This document shows, piece by piece, positions 15,241 through 21,241 of a DNA stretch of 22,774 bases. The stretch is taken from contig JAJYTJ010000052.1 of assembly GCA_021793115.1 (NCBI GenBank), forward strand, positions 1 to 22,774. The letters run 5' to 3'. The DNA is from Actinomycetes bacterium (GTDB lineage Bacteria > Actinomycetota > Actinomycetes > Actinomycetales > Cellulomonadaceae). Under the pieces are notes generated by a model that was not told the DNA's origin, made no database searches, and was given only the letters and a program-made list of their open reading frames with translations. A program made the position numbers and the translations under genes. The first letter of the stretch is position 1, and each line of letters starts with the position of its first letter.

Positions 15241-16736
15241 GCCTGGGGCTCTTCCGGCGCCCGTCGGTCGAGGCCGCGCTCGCCGCGTCCGAGGACCCCG
15301 AACGCTCGCTGCGCCGCAGCCTGACCGCCTGGGACCTGGCCGTCATGGGTGTCGCGGTGGCGGTCGGTGCCGGGATCTTCTCGGTCGGGGCGACCGCGGC
15401 GGCGAACTACGCCGGTCCGGCCGTCATCGTCTCGTTCGTCATCGCCGCGGTGGTGTGCGGGCTGGCGATCATGTGCTACGCCGAGTTCGCGTCGGCACTG
15501 CCCATCGCCGGGTCCGCCTACACGTTCAGCTACGCCACCATGGGCGAGCTCGTGGCCTGGATCATCGGCTGGGACCTCATCCTGGAGATGCTGCTGGGAT
15601 CCGCGGTCATCGCGAAGTTCTGGGGTATCTACCTCGCCGACGCGTTCGCCCTGTTCGGCCTCCACGTGCCTTCGACCGTGCACGTCGGCGGCCTCGGCGT
15701 CGACTGGGGGCCGCTGCTCGTCGTCGCGCTGTTCACCACGCTGCTCGCGGTGGGCACGCGGCTCTCGTCGCGCGTCAACGCCGTGTTCACGGTGCTCAAG
15801 GTGGGCATCACGCTGTTCGTCGTCGTCGCCGGGTTCGGCTACGTCAAGGCCGCGAACTACCACCCGTTCGTCCCGCCGTCGCAGCCGTCGCCCACGGGAT
15901 CCGTGCTGCACGAGTCGCTGGTCAGCTGGATCGCCGGCGCGGCGCCGTCGATCTACGGCGTGTCCGGGATCCTCGGGGGCGCGGCGCTGGTGTTCTTCGC
16001 GTTCATCGGGTTCGACGTCGTGGCGACGACCGCGGAGGAGACGAAGGACCCGCAGCGAACCATGCCCCGCGGCATGCTCGGCGGCCTGGCGCTGACGACC
16101 GTGCTCTACATCCTCGTCGCCATCGTGGTGACGGGCATGGTGCCGTACACACAGCTCGCGGCCTCCAAGTCCCCGTCGCTGACCACCGCGTTCGAGCTGG
16201 TGGGCGCCGACTGGGCCGGCAAGGTGATCTCCATCGGCATCGTCCTCGGCCTGACGAGCGTCCTCATGGTGCTGATGCTGGGGCTCACGCGCATCGTGTT
16301 CGCGATGAGCCGCGACGGGCTGCTGCCCCGGGCGCTGTCCCAGACGTCGCGGCGGTTCGGCACGCCGGCGCGGCTGCAGGTCGGCACCGGCGTGGTCATC
16401 GCGGTCATCGCGGCCCTGTCGAAGGTGGACCTCCTCGAGGAGATGATCAACATCGGGACGCTGTCCGCGTTCGTGCTGGTCAGCTTCGGGGTCGTGGTGC
16501 TGCGCCGGCGCCGCCCGGACCTGCCGCGCGGGTTCCGCGTGCCGTGGTCGCCCGTGCTGCCGGTGGTGGCGGGCGTCGCGTGCCTGTGGCTCATGCTCAA
16601 CCTCACGACGCTGACCTGGTTGCGGTTCCTCGTGTGGCTCGTCGTCGGCGGCGTGGTCTACTCCACCTACTCCTACCGGCACAGCCGGCTGCGCCTCGCG
16701 GGCGAGCCGGCCGTGCGGCAGGACGTGCCGAGCTGA
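15237..16736 (+). CDS. APC-superfamily cationic amino acid permease
   Basis: A 499-residue permease with about twelve membrane helices, of the CAT/YfnA branch of the amino acid-polyamine-organocation superfamily. It probably imports amino acids in exchange for or with protons. The first helix carries VAVGAGIFSVGATAA, the loop motif typical of the family, and helix 6 is followed by the characteristic FFAFIGFDVVATTAEETKDP. The N-terminal part, SLRRSLTAWDL, is also usual for this branch. Substrate specificity (often arginine, lysine or branched-chain amino acids) cannot be read from sequence. The ATG overlaps the stop of the hydrolase gene, so translation is coupled. A hairpin follows the stop and is shared with the convergent SRPBCC gene. 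Confidence 0.93.
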   Translation: MSLGLFRRPSVEAALAASEDPERSLRRSLTAWDLAVMGVAVAVGAGIFSVGATAAANYAGPAVIVSFVIAAVVCGLAIMCYAEFASALPIAGSAYTFSYATMGELVAWIIGWDLILEMLLGSAVIAKFWGIYLADAFALFGLHVPSTVHVGGLGVDWGPLLVVALFTTLLAVGTRLSSRVNAVFTVLKVGITLFVVVAGFGYVKAANYHPFVPPSQPSPTGSVLHESLVSWIAGAAPSIYGVSGILGGAALVFFAFIGFDVVATTAEETKDPQRTMPRGMLGGLALTTVLYILVAIVVTGMVPYTQLAASKSPSLTTAFELVGADWAGKVISIGIVLGLTSVLMVLMLGLTRIVFAMSRDGLLPRALSQTSRRFGTPARLQVGTGVVIAVIAALSKVDLLEEMINIGTLSAFVLVSFGVVVLRRRRPDLPRGFRVPWSPVLPVVAGVACLWLMLNLTTLTWLRFLVWLVVGGVVYSTYSYRHSRLRLAGEPAVRQDVPS

Positions 16737-16737
16737 G

Positions 16738-16773
16738 AGGTCGCCGGGCGGGCGGCCGTGGGGTGTGCGACCT
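16738..16773. terminator. Hairpin between convergent permease and SRPBCC genes
   Basis: AGGTCGC at 16738-16744 pairs with GCGACCT at 16767-16773 around a 22-base GC-rich loop. It begins right after the permease stop and includes the SRPBCC stop codon, so it may end transcription from both sides. Confidence 0.4.
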
Positions 16774-17227
16774 AGGCGGTCACCAGCGCCTGGCCGAGGT
16801 TGTCGAGGATCCAGCCGGTCCCCTGCTCGCGGAGCGCCGGGTCCTCGTGGCCGTCGTAGTAGACGCCCTGCTCGGTGAGCGTCAGCCGGGTGCCGGCCTC
16901 GATGGGCGTGAGCTCGATCGACGCCAGGGAGTCGGACAGGCGGATGTCGTCGACGACCATGCCGTAGAGGTACACGAGGCGCAGGTTCTCGACGATCTCG
17001 ACGTAGCGCGACTCGAAGCGCGACGTGGTGCCGTTGGCCCACCGGCCCTCGTCGTACTCGACGCCGCCCACCCGGAAGTCCATGCCGTGGCCGAGCGAGG
17101 TCCAGCCCTCGTCGGTGCCGAACCACGTCTGCTTGAGGGCCTCGTCGGCGAAGTGGCGGAACACCGTCGCGGGTGGCACGGGGTAGTCGCGCTCGAGCCG
17201 GAACGTGTTGTGCACCAAGGTGCTCAT
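16772..17227 (-). CDS. SRPBCC/AHSA1-family protein
   Basis: A 151-residue protein of the START-like SRPBCC superfamily, AHSA1 branch. The pattern is clear: RDYPVPPATVFRHFADEALKQTWF near the N-terminus, a central GGVEYDEGRW strand, FESRYVEIVENLRLVYLYGM, and a closing helix beginning GTGWILDNLGQAL. Such proteins bind hydrophobic ligands in a deep cavity; many are coupled to ArsR regulators, as here. The ATG at 17227 overlaps the ArsR stop codon (ATGA) and follows GAAAGGAC, a good ribosome binding site. A longer in-frame extension upstream lies inside the ArsR gene and is Arg-rich, so it was rejected. The ligand is unknown; this pair is often associated with stress or environmental response. Confidence 0.9.
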   Translation of the reverse strand: MSTLVHNTFRLERDYPVPPATVFRHFADEALKQTWFGTDEGWTSLGHGMDFRVGGVEYDEGRWANGTTSRFESRYVEIVENLRLVYLYGMVVDDIRLSDSLASIELTPIEAGTRLTLTEQGVYYDGHEDPALREQGTGWILDNLGQALVTA

Positions 17228-17586
17228 GGCCGGGGTCCTTTCGTGGCGGTCTTCGGGTCGGTCGCGGTGTCGGCGAGCAGTGCGCCGAGGCGGTCGAGAC
17301 GGCGCTCCCAGGCGGTGCGCCGGGCAGCGATCCACTCCTCGGCGGATCGCAGTGCGGCGGGGTCGACGCTGCACATGCGCACCCGCCCTTCCTTGCGGGT
17401 GTGCACCAGCCCGCCGGCCTCGAGCACGCGCAGGTGCTGGAGCACGGCGGCGAGCGTGATGGTGAACCCGGCGGCGAGGTCGGAGGCGGAGCGTGGTCCG
17501 GCGGTCAGCCGGTCGAGCATCGCGCGGCGGGTCGGGTCGGCGAGCGCCTGGAAGGCCAGGTCGAGCCGCCGCTCTTGGTCAAGCAT
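17224..17586 (-). CDS. ArsR-type winged-helix repressor
   Basis: A 120-residue winged-helix DNA-binding protein of the ArsR/SmtB fold. It starts LDLAFQALADPTRRAMLDRL, then has the helix-turn-helix at about 31-55 (SASDLAAGFTITLAAVLQHL) and the wing at 56-73 (VLEAGGLVHTRKEGRVRM). The recognition helix usually reads S.p.vSqHL; here it is T-L-A-A-V-L-Q-H-L, close to normal. No cysteine metal site typical of metal sensors is seen (only Cys72). This subgroup pairs with SRPBCC proteins and probably senses an organic ligand or acts without one. The ATG at 17586 is supported by the conserved N-terminus and by a promoter at exactly the distance for a leaderless start; an upstream GTG at 17622 would lie inside that promoter. 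It probably represses its own operon. Confidence 0.92.
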   Translation of the reverse strand: MLDQERRLDLAFQALADPTRRAMLDRLTAGPRSASDLAAGFTITLAAVLQHLRVLEAGGLVHTRKEGRVRMCSVDPAALRSAEEWIAARRTAWERRLDRLGALLADTATDPKTATKGPRP

Positions 17587-17587
17587 G

Positions 17588-17602
17588 TGCTTTAGTAAAG
17601 CA
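17588..17602. promoter_or_regulatory. Palindromic operator of the ArsR gene
   Basis: TGCTTTA-G-TAAAGCA is a perfect inverted repeat ending one base before the ATG codon of the repressor at 17586. Next to it, AAGCA-GT-TGCTT (- strand) shares one arm, giving three alternating half-sites. The palindrome covers the -10 box, so binding would block RNA polymerase. The AT-rich sequence stands out in this GC-rich region. Confidence 0.7.
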
Positions 17603-17622
17603 ACTGCTTGAGTAATGCGCAA
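17594..17622 (-). promoter_or_regulatory. Promoter of the ArsR-SRPBCC operon
   Basis: On the - strand, TTGCGC (17617-17622) and TTTACT (17594-17599) are separated by 17 bases, a textbook spacing. Seven bases separate the -10 box from the ATG, so the start site would be at or near the A of ATG and the mRNA leaderless. Confidence 0.65.
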
Positions 17623-17631
17623 GGTCCTCGA

Positions 17632-18393
17632 TCAGGACCAGCGCAGCGTCGCCTCCGGCAGGGCCGCGACGAACTCGCGCGTGTCGGCGTGCTGCGGGTG
17701 CGCCAGCACCTCGCGCAGGGGCCCGTGCTCCACGAGCCGGCCCTCGGCGAGCACGTGCACCGTGCGCGTCAGCTGCTCCACGAGCCGCACGTCGTGCGAC
17801 GCGAGCAGCAGCCCCGCGCCGTCCGCCGCGAGCCGGTCCGCGAGCACGCCCGCCAGGCGGTAGCGCGTCGTCTGGTCGATCGCCGTCAGGGGCTCGTCCA
17901 GCAGCAGGATCTCCGGGCGGGTCGCCAGCGCCAGCGACAGCGTCAGGCGCTGCCGCTCGCCGCCCGAGAGCGTGCCGACGCGCCGGCCGCGCAGGTGGCC
18001 CGGCAGCTCCATGTCGGCGAGGGCCTCCTCGACGCCCAGCCCTCTGGACCGGCCCGCCGCGCGGGCCTCGTCGAGCGCGCCCTTGACGGCCTTCTCCACG
18101 GTGACCACCGGGTCCGCCGCGCCGTGGCCGTTCTGGTGCACCACGCGCACGCGGGCGCGCAGCGTCTTCTTGTCGCGCCGGGCCGGCTTGAACAGGGTCC
18201 GGCCGTCGAACGTGACCGAGCCGCGGGTGGGGGCCGCTGCTCCCGCGAGGATCTCGACCAGCGTCGACTTGCCGACGCCGGAGCGTCCGATCAGCCCGAC
18301 CGCGTCGCCCGCGCCGAGGATCAGGTCGACCCCCGAGAGCACCTCCGTCGCGCCGAAGCCCGCCCAGATGCCCCGGGCCTGCAGCTGTGCCAT
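17632..18393 (-). CDS. ABC transporter ATP-binding protein, peptide/nickel type, orphan
   Basis: A 253-residue ABC ATPase. Walker A is GRSGVGKST at 36-44, the Q-loop Gln87 lies in VVHQNGHG, the signature is LSGGERQR at 142-149, Walker B is EILLLDEP at 161-168 and the H-loop is His200. The C-terminal VEHGPLREVLAHPQHADTRE resembles the OppD/DppD family, whose transporters carry peptides or nickel. No permease or binding-protein gene is next to it, so the partner must be elsewhere or the protein may be a soluble ABC ATPase. The ATG at 18393 follows GAGAGGGTGG. An upstream extension in the same frame is only a shadow of trmL. The ArsR promoter lies just beyond its stop, in the same direction. Confidence 0.85.
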   Translation of the reverse strand: MAQLQARGIWAGFGATEVLSGVDLILGAGDAVGLIGRSGVGKSTLVEILAGAAAPTRGSVTFDGRTLFKPARRDKKTLRARVRVVHQNGHGAADPVVTVEKAVKGALDEARAAGRSRGLGVEEALADMELPGHLRGRRVGTLSGGERQRLTLSLALATRPEILLLDEPLTAIDQTTRYRLAGVLADRLAADGAGLLLASHDVRLVEQLTRTVHVLAEGRLVEHGPLREVLAHPQHADTREFVAALPEATLRWS

Positions 18394-18409
18394 GCCACCC
18401 TCTCGTCCT

Positions 18410-18426
18410 GCCCCCCGCACGGGGGC
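18410..18426. terminator. Short hairpin between trmL and the ABC ATPase gene
   Basis: GCCCCC at 18410-18415 pairs with GGGGGC at 18421-18426 around a five-base loop. It lies in the 74-base gap between two genes on the - strand and might weaken read-through or be neutral. Confidence 0.3.
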
Positions 18427-18467
18427 TCGGTCCGCCTGCCCCAACGGACGAACCCGCCGGAACGTTC

Positions 18468-18926
18468 TCACACCCCGCCCGGGAAGCCCAACCGCCGCCA
18501 GGCCTCGTAGGTGGCGACGGCCGCGGCGTTGGACAGGTTCATGGACCGGCGCCCGGGGAGCATGGGGATGCGCACCCGGTCGCTCACGCGCGGGTGGTCG
18601 CGGGCCCACTCGGGCAGCCCGGTCGGCTCGGGGCCGAAGAGCAGCGCGTCCTCGTCGGCCCACTCGACGTCGGTGTAGCGGCGCGTCGCCTGCGTGGTGA
18701 AGGCGAAGACCCGGCCCACCTGCGCCAGCGCGTCGTCCAGGTCCGGGTGCACCACGACCTGGGCGAGGTCGTGGTAGTCCAGCCCCGCCCGGCGCAGCTT
18801 CGCCTCCGCGAGGTCGAAGCCCAGGGGTTCGACGAGGTGGAGCACCGCCCCGGTGCCGCTGACCATGCGGATCGCGTTCCCGGTGTTGCCGGCGATCCGG
18901 GGCTCGAAGAAGACGACGTGCAGCAC
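18468..18926 (-). CDS. trmL: tRNA (cytidine/uridine(34)-2'-O)-methyltransferase TrmL
   Basis: A 152-residue SPOUT methyltransferase of normal length for TrmL, which methylates the ribose of wobble position 34 in certain leucine tRNAs using S-adenosylmethionine. The N-terminal PRIAGNTGNAIR at 9-20 (family: PEIPGNTGN) and KLRRAGLDYHD at 43-53 are diagnostic. The SPOUT knot is formed by LLFGPEPTGLP at 95-105 and IPMLPGRRSMNLSNAAAVAT at 120-139. The GTG start at 18926 gives the usual LHVVFFEP beginning. The gene is divergent from the aldo/keto reductase, with about 60 bases between them. A CAGGAT box seven bases before the start would fit a leaderless promoter but is weak. Confidence 0.96.
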   Translation of the reverse strand: MLHVVFFEPRIAGNTGNAIRMVSGTGAVLHLVEPLGFDLAEAKLRRAGLDYHDLAQVVVHPDLDDALAQVGRVFAFTTQATRRYTDVEWADEDALLFGPEPTGLPEWARDHPRVSDRVRIPMLPGRRSMNLSNAAAVATYEAWRRLGFPGGV

Positions 18927-18951
18927 GGTCGGGATCCTGCCACCGGGTCAC

Positions 18952-18957
18952 TAGCGT
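18952..18957 (+). promoter_or_regulatory. Putative -10 box of the aldo/keto reductase gene
   Basis: TAGCGT predicts a transcript start near 18964 and a leader of about 23 bases. This leader contains GAGAGGA at 18974-18980, a good ribosome binding site six bases before the ATG. It contrasts with the leaderless starts seen elsewhere in the window. Confidence 0.4.
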
Positions 18958-18986
18958 GGTCGCACACCCCCACGAGAGGACCGTCG

Positions 18987-20036
18987 ATGTCGACGCTCGA
19001 GCCGTACCAGGCCGCCCCCGACCGTTACGAGGCCATGCCCTACCGCCGGGTGGGCCGCTCCGGCCTCAAGCTCCCCGCCCTGTCGCTCGGGCTGTGGCAC
19101 AACTTCGGCGACGAGCACCTCTTCGGCACCCAGCGCGCCATCCTGCGCCGCGCGTTCGACCTGGGGATCACGCACGTCGACCTGGCGAACAACTACGGCC
19201 CCAAGCCGGGCGCGGCGGAGGAGAACTTCGGTCGGCACCTCGCTGCCGACTTCCGCCCCTACCGCGACCAGCTGATCATCTCGACGAAGGCCGGCTACGA
19301 CATGGGGCCGGGGCCGATCGGTCCGTACCAGGAGTGGGGCTCCCGCAAGTACCTGCTCAGCTCGCTGGACGCGTCGCTGCGCCGCATGGGCCTGGACTAC
19401 GTCGACATCTTCTACCACCACCGGCCGGACCCCCAGACGCCGCTCGAGGAGACGATGGGTGCCCTCGCCCAGGCGGTCCACTCGGGCAAGGCGCTCTACG
19501 TCGGCATCTCCAACTACGGGCCGGCGCGCACCCGCGAGGCGTACCGGATCCTGTCCGAGATGGGCGTGCGGCTGCTCATCCACCAGCCGAGCTACTCGAT
19601 GGTCAACCGGCACGTCGAGCTCGTCGGGCCGGGCGAGACCGAGTCGCTGCTGGCCGCCGTCGGCGACCTCGGCATCGGCACCATCGTCTTCTCACCCCTC
19701 GCCCAGGGCCTCCTGACCGACCGCTACCTCTCGGGATCGGTGCCCGCCGGCTCCCGCGTGGCGCAGGGCCGGTTCCTCACCGAGCGCAACCTCACGCCGG
19801 AGTACTACGCGCGCGCCCGGGCGCTCGACGAGTTCGCGCGCGGTCGCGGCCAGACGCTCGCCCAGCTGGCGCTGACCTGGGTGCTGCGCGACGAGCGGGT
19901 GACGTCCGCCCTGATCGGGGCGTCCTCGGTCGCCCAGCTCGAGGACAACGTCGCCGCGCTCGCGGCGCCGCCGCTGACGCCCGACGAGATCGCCACGCTC
20001 GAGCAGTGGGCGGTCGACGGCACCGGCGCGCGCTGA
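18987..20036 (+). CDS. Aldo/keto reductase, L-glyceraldehyde-3-phosphate reductase-like
   Basis: A 349-residue aldo/keto reductase of the YghZ/Kv-beta group, an NADPH-dependent cytoplasmic enzyme that reduces aldehydes; E. coli YghZ acts on L-glyceraldehyde 3-phosphate and methylglyoxal. The catalytic tetrad is complete: Asp65 and Tyr70 in DLANNYG, Lys101 in IISTKAGYDM and His144 in IFYHHRPD. Later signatures include GKALYVGISNYGP, IGTIVFSPLAQGLLTDRYL and the cofactor-binding region near SALIGASSVAQLEDN. The PKPGAAEENFG insert after Tyr70 and the GPYQEWGSRKYL loop are typical of this group. The ATG follows a clear ribosome binding site. The gene stands alone, divergent from trmL and followed by an array of hairpins. 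Confidence 0.95.
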   Translation: MSTLEPYQAAPDRYEAMPYRRVGRSGLKLPALSLGLWHNFGDEHLFGTQRAILRRAFDLGITHVDLANNYGPKPGAAEENFGRHLAADFRPYRDQLIISTKAGYDMGPGPIGPYQEWGSRKYLLSSLDASLRRMGLDYVDIFYHHRPDPQTPLEETMGALAQAVHSGKALYVGISNYGPARTREAYRILSEMGVRLLIHQPSYSMVNRHVELVGPGETESLLAAVGDLGIGTIVFSPLAQGLLTDRYLSGSVPAGSRVAQGRFLTERNLTPEYYARARALDEFARGRGQTLAQLALTWVLRDERVTSALIGASSVAQLEDNVAALAAPPLTPDEIATLEQWAVDGTGAR

Positions 20037-20090
20037 CCGCCGTCGCCTGGCGGTCGGGCGGCGGCGCCGCGTGCGGGACGCCGCCGCCGG

Positions 20091-20201
20091 GAGGGCGCAC
20101 GGTGTGCGCTGACGCCCCGAGGGCGCACGGTGTGCGCCGACGCCGGGAGGGCGCACGGTGTGCGCCGGCGCCCGAGGCGGCACCTCGGAGGAGTTCTCCT
20201 C
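20091..20201. repeat. Three 28-bp hairpin repeats plus two further hairpins
   Basis: Three consecutive 28-base units begin at 20091, 20119 and 20147. Each contains GGCGCAC-GGT-GTGCGCC or a one-base variant, a 7-bp stem with a three-base loop. Two more hairpins follow: CCGAGG/CCTCGG at 20172-20188 and GAGGAG/CTCCTC at 20188-20201. All sit between the convergent aldo/keto reductase and the gene at 20292. A bidirectional terminator cluster is the simplest reading; a protein-binding array is an alternative. The rest of the gap up to 20291 shows nothing else recognisable. Confidence 0.8.
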
Positions 20202-20291
20202 TCGCGCGTCCGCCTGTTGTGCGTCTGGCAGGCGCACGCGCACGAAGGAAACGCTCTCGCCGGGCCGGACGCGCGCTGGCTGGCCGCCGAG

Positions 20292-21173
20292 CTAGGGGTT
20301 GACCTGGTCGCCGTCGATCATGAGGGAGTCCGTCTCGGACACCTCGAAGGCCTCGAGGGTGTCGTCGGCCAGCAGGGCCTCGATGAGCCGGTGCGGGCCG
20401 CCGACGAGCGTGGAGTCGAAGTCCACCTCCGTGGCGACGTACCAGCTGCGGTTGTCGGACCACAGCAGCGACGGCGTGCGACCGCCGGGGACCGGCCGAC
20501 CGCTGATGGTGGTGGCGCCGGCCAGCGCCACCACGTCGTCGAGGGTGCCGGTCAGAAGGAGGTGGCGACGTCCCGGCAGCTCGAGCACGGGCGCGTCGAG
20601 CAGGTCCGGGCCGGTGTGGGCGCGGCTCGGGAGCTGCCGTGGGACGGCCCGGAGCCGTCGCTGTCGAGGGGCGACCGGGACCCGTCGTCGCGCCACCGTC
20701 AGGGGCACGCCCACCCAGTCCTCGCCCTCCCAGAAGCCGGCGGTGATGGTGTCGTCCCCGGTGACCGCCCGCAGCACGGCGACGAGCGCGGCCAGCTGCT
20801 CCAGGTCAAGGTGGCCCTGATTGGGGTCGCCCCCGGGCCACTCGCGGGGCTCGCCGCGGCGCGTGCCGTGCGTGCCCTCGGCCAAGCGGTCGTCCGGTCC
20901 CGGCTCGTCGTACCCCAGGTTCGGCTGGTTCGCCCAGGGATGGGTTCGGCGCGCGAGCTTCCACCACTGCGCGGTCGGGTGCAGCACGGCGCCAGTGGCG
21001 GCCGCGACCCCCGCCCAGCGCACCGGCGTGCCCCGCCGGTCGCCCACGCGATGCAGCACCCGGGCATACGCCGCGAACCCGCGCGGCACGACGGAGCCGA
21101 CCCAGCCGCCGAACGGGCCGAGGCGAGGGGCGATCCACGCGCCGCCCGAGACGTCGTCCGCTGGCCGGAGCAT
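20292..21173 (-). CDS. Conserved-looking protein of unknown function
   Basis: A 293-residue protein I cannot assign with confidence. The N-terminal half has an aromatic-rich region (RVLHRVGDRRGTPVRWAGVA, then TAQWWKLARRTHPWANQPNL) and a segment LDLEQLAALVAVLRAVTG that looks like a helix pair. The C-terminal half has LLLTGTLDDVVAL and ends with WSDNRSWYVATEVDFDSTLV followed by GGPHRLIEALLADDTLEAFE, which I recall from uncharacterised actinobacterial proteins. There is no signal peptide or membrane helix. The ATG at 21173 is the first plausible start; the sequence upstream in the frame is the opposite-frame shadow of recQ. The recQ stop lies 68 bases upstream, so the two may be one transcript. 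The ribosome binding site is weak, which leaves the start uncertain. Confidence 0.7.
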   Translation of the reverse strand: MLRPADDVSGGAWIAPRLGPFGGWVGSVVPRGFAAYARVLHRVGDRRGTPVRWAGVAAATGAVLHPTAQWWKLARRTHPWANQPNLGYDEPGPDDRLAEGTHGTRRGEPREWPGGDPNQGHLDLEQLAALVAVLRAVTGDDTITAGFWEGEDWVGVPLTVARRRVPVAPRQRRLRAVPRQLPSRAHTGPDLLDAPVLELPGRRHLLLTGTLDDVVALAGATTISGRPVPGGRTPSLLWSDNRSWYVATEVDFDSTLVGGPHRLIEALLADDTLEAFEVSETDSLMIDGDQVNP

Positions 21174-21241
21174 GACGACAGGGTGCCACGACGTCGCGCC
21201 GATGGTGGGTCGCCCCCGAGGAACGCGAGACGGAACCCGGA

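Noticed and set aside
15075..17126. A long - strand frame opposite the permease gene
   Set aside because: It overlaps the clear permease and SRPBCC genes, is rich in His, Arg and Asp in a pattern typical of antisense frames, and has no family resemblance.
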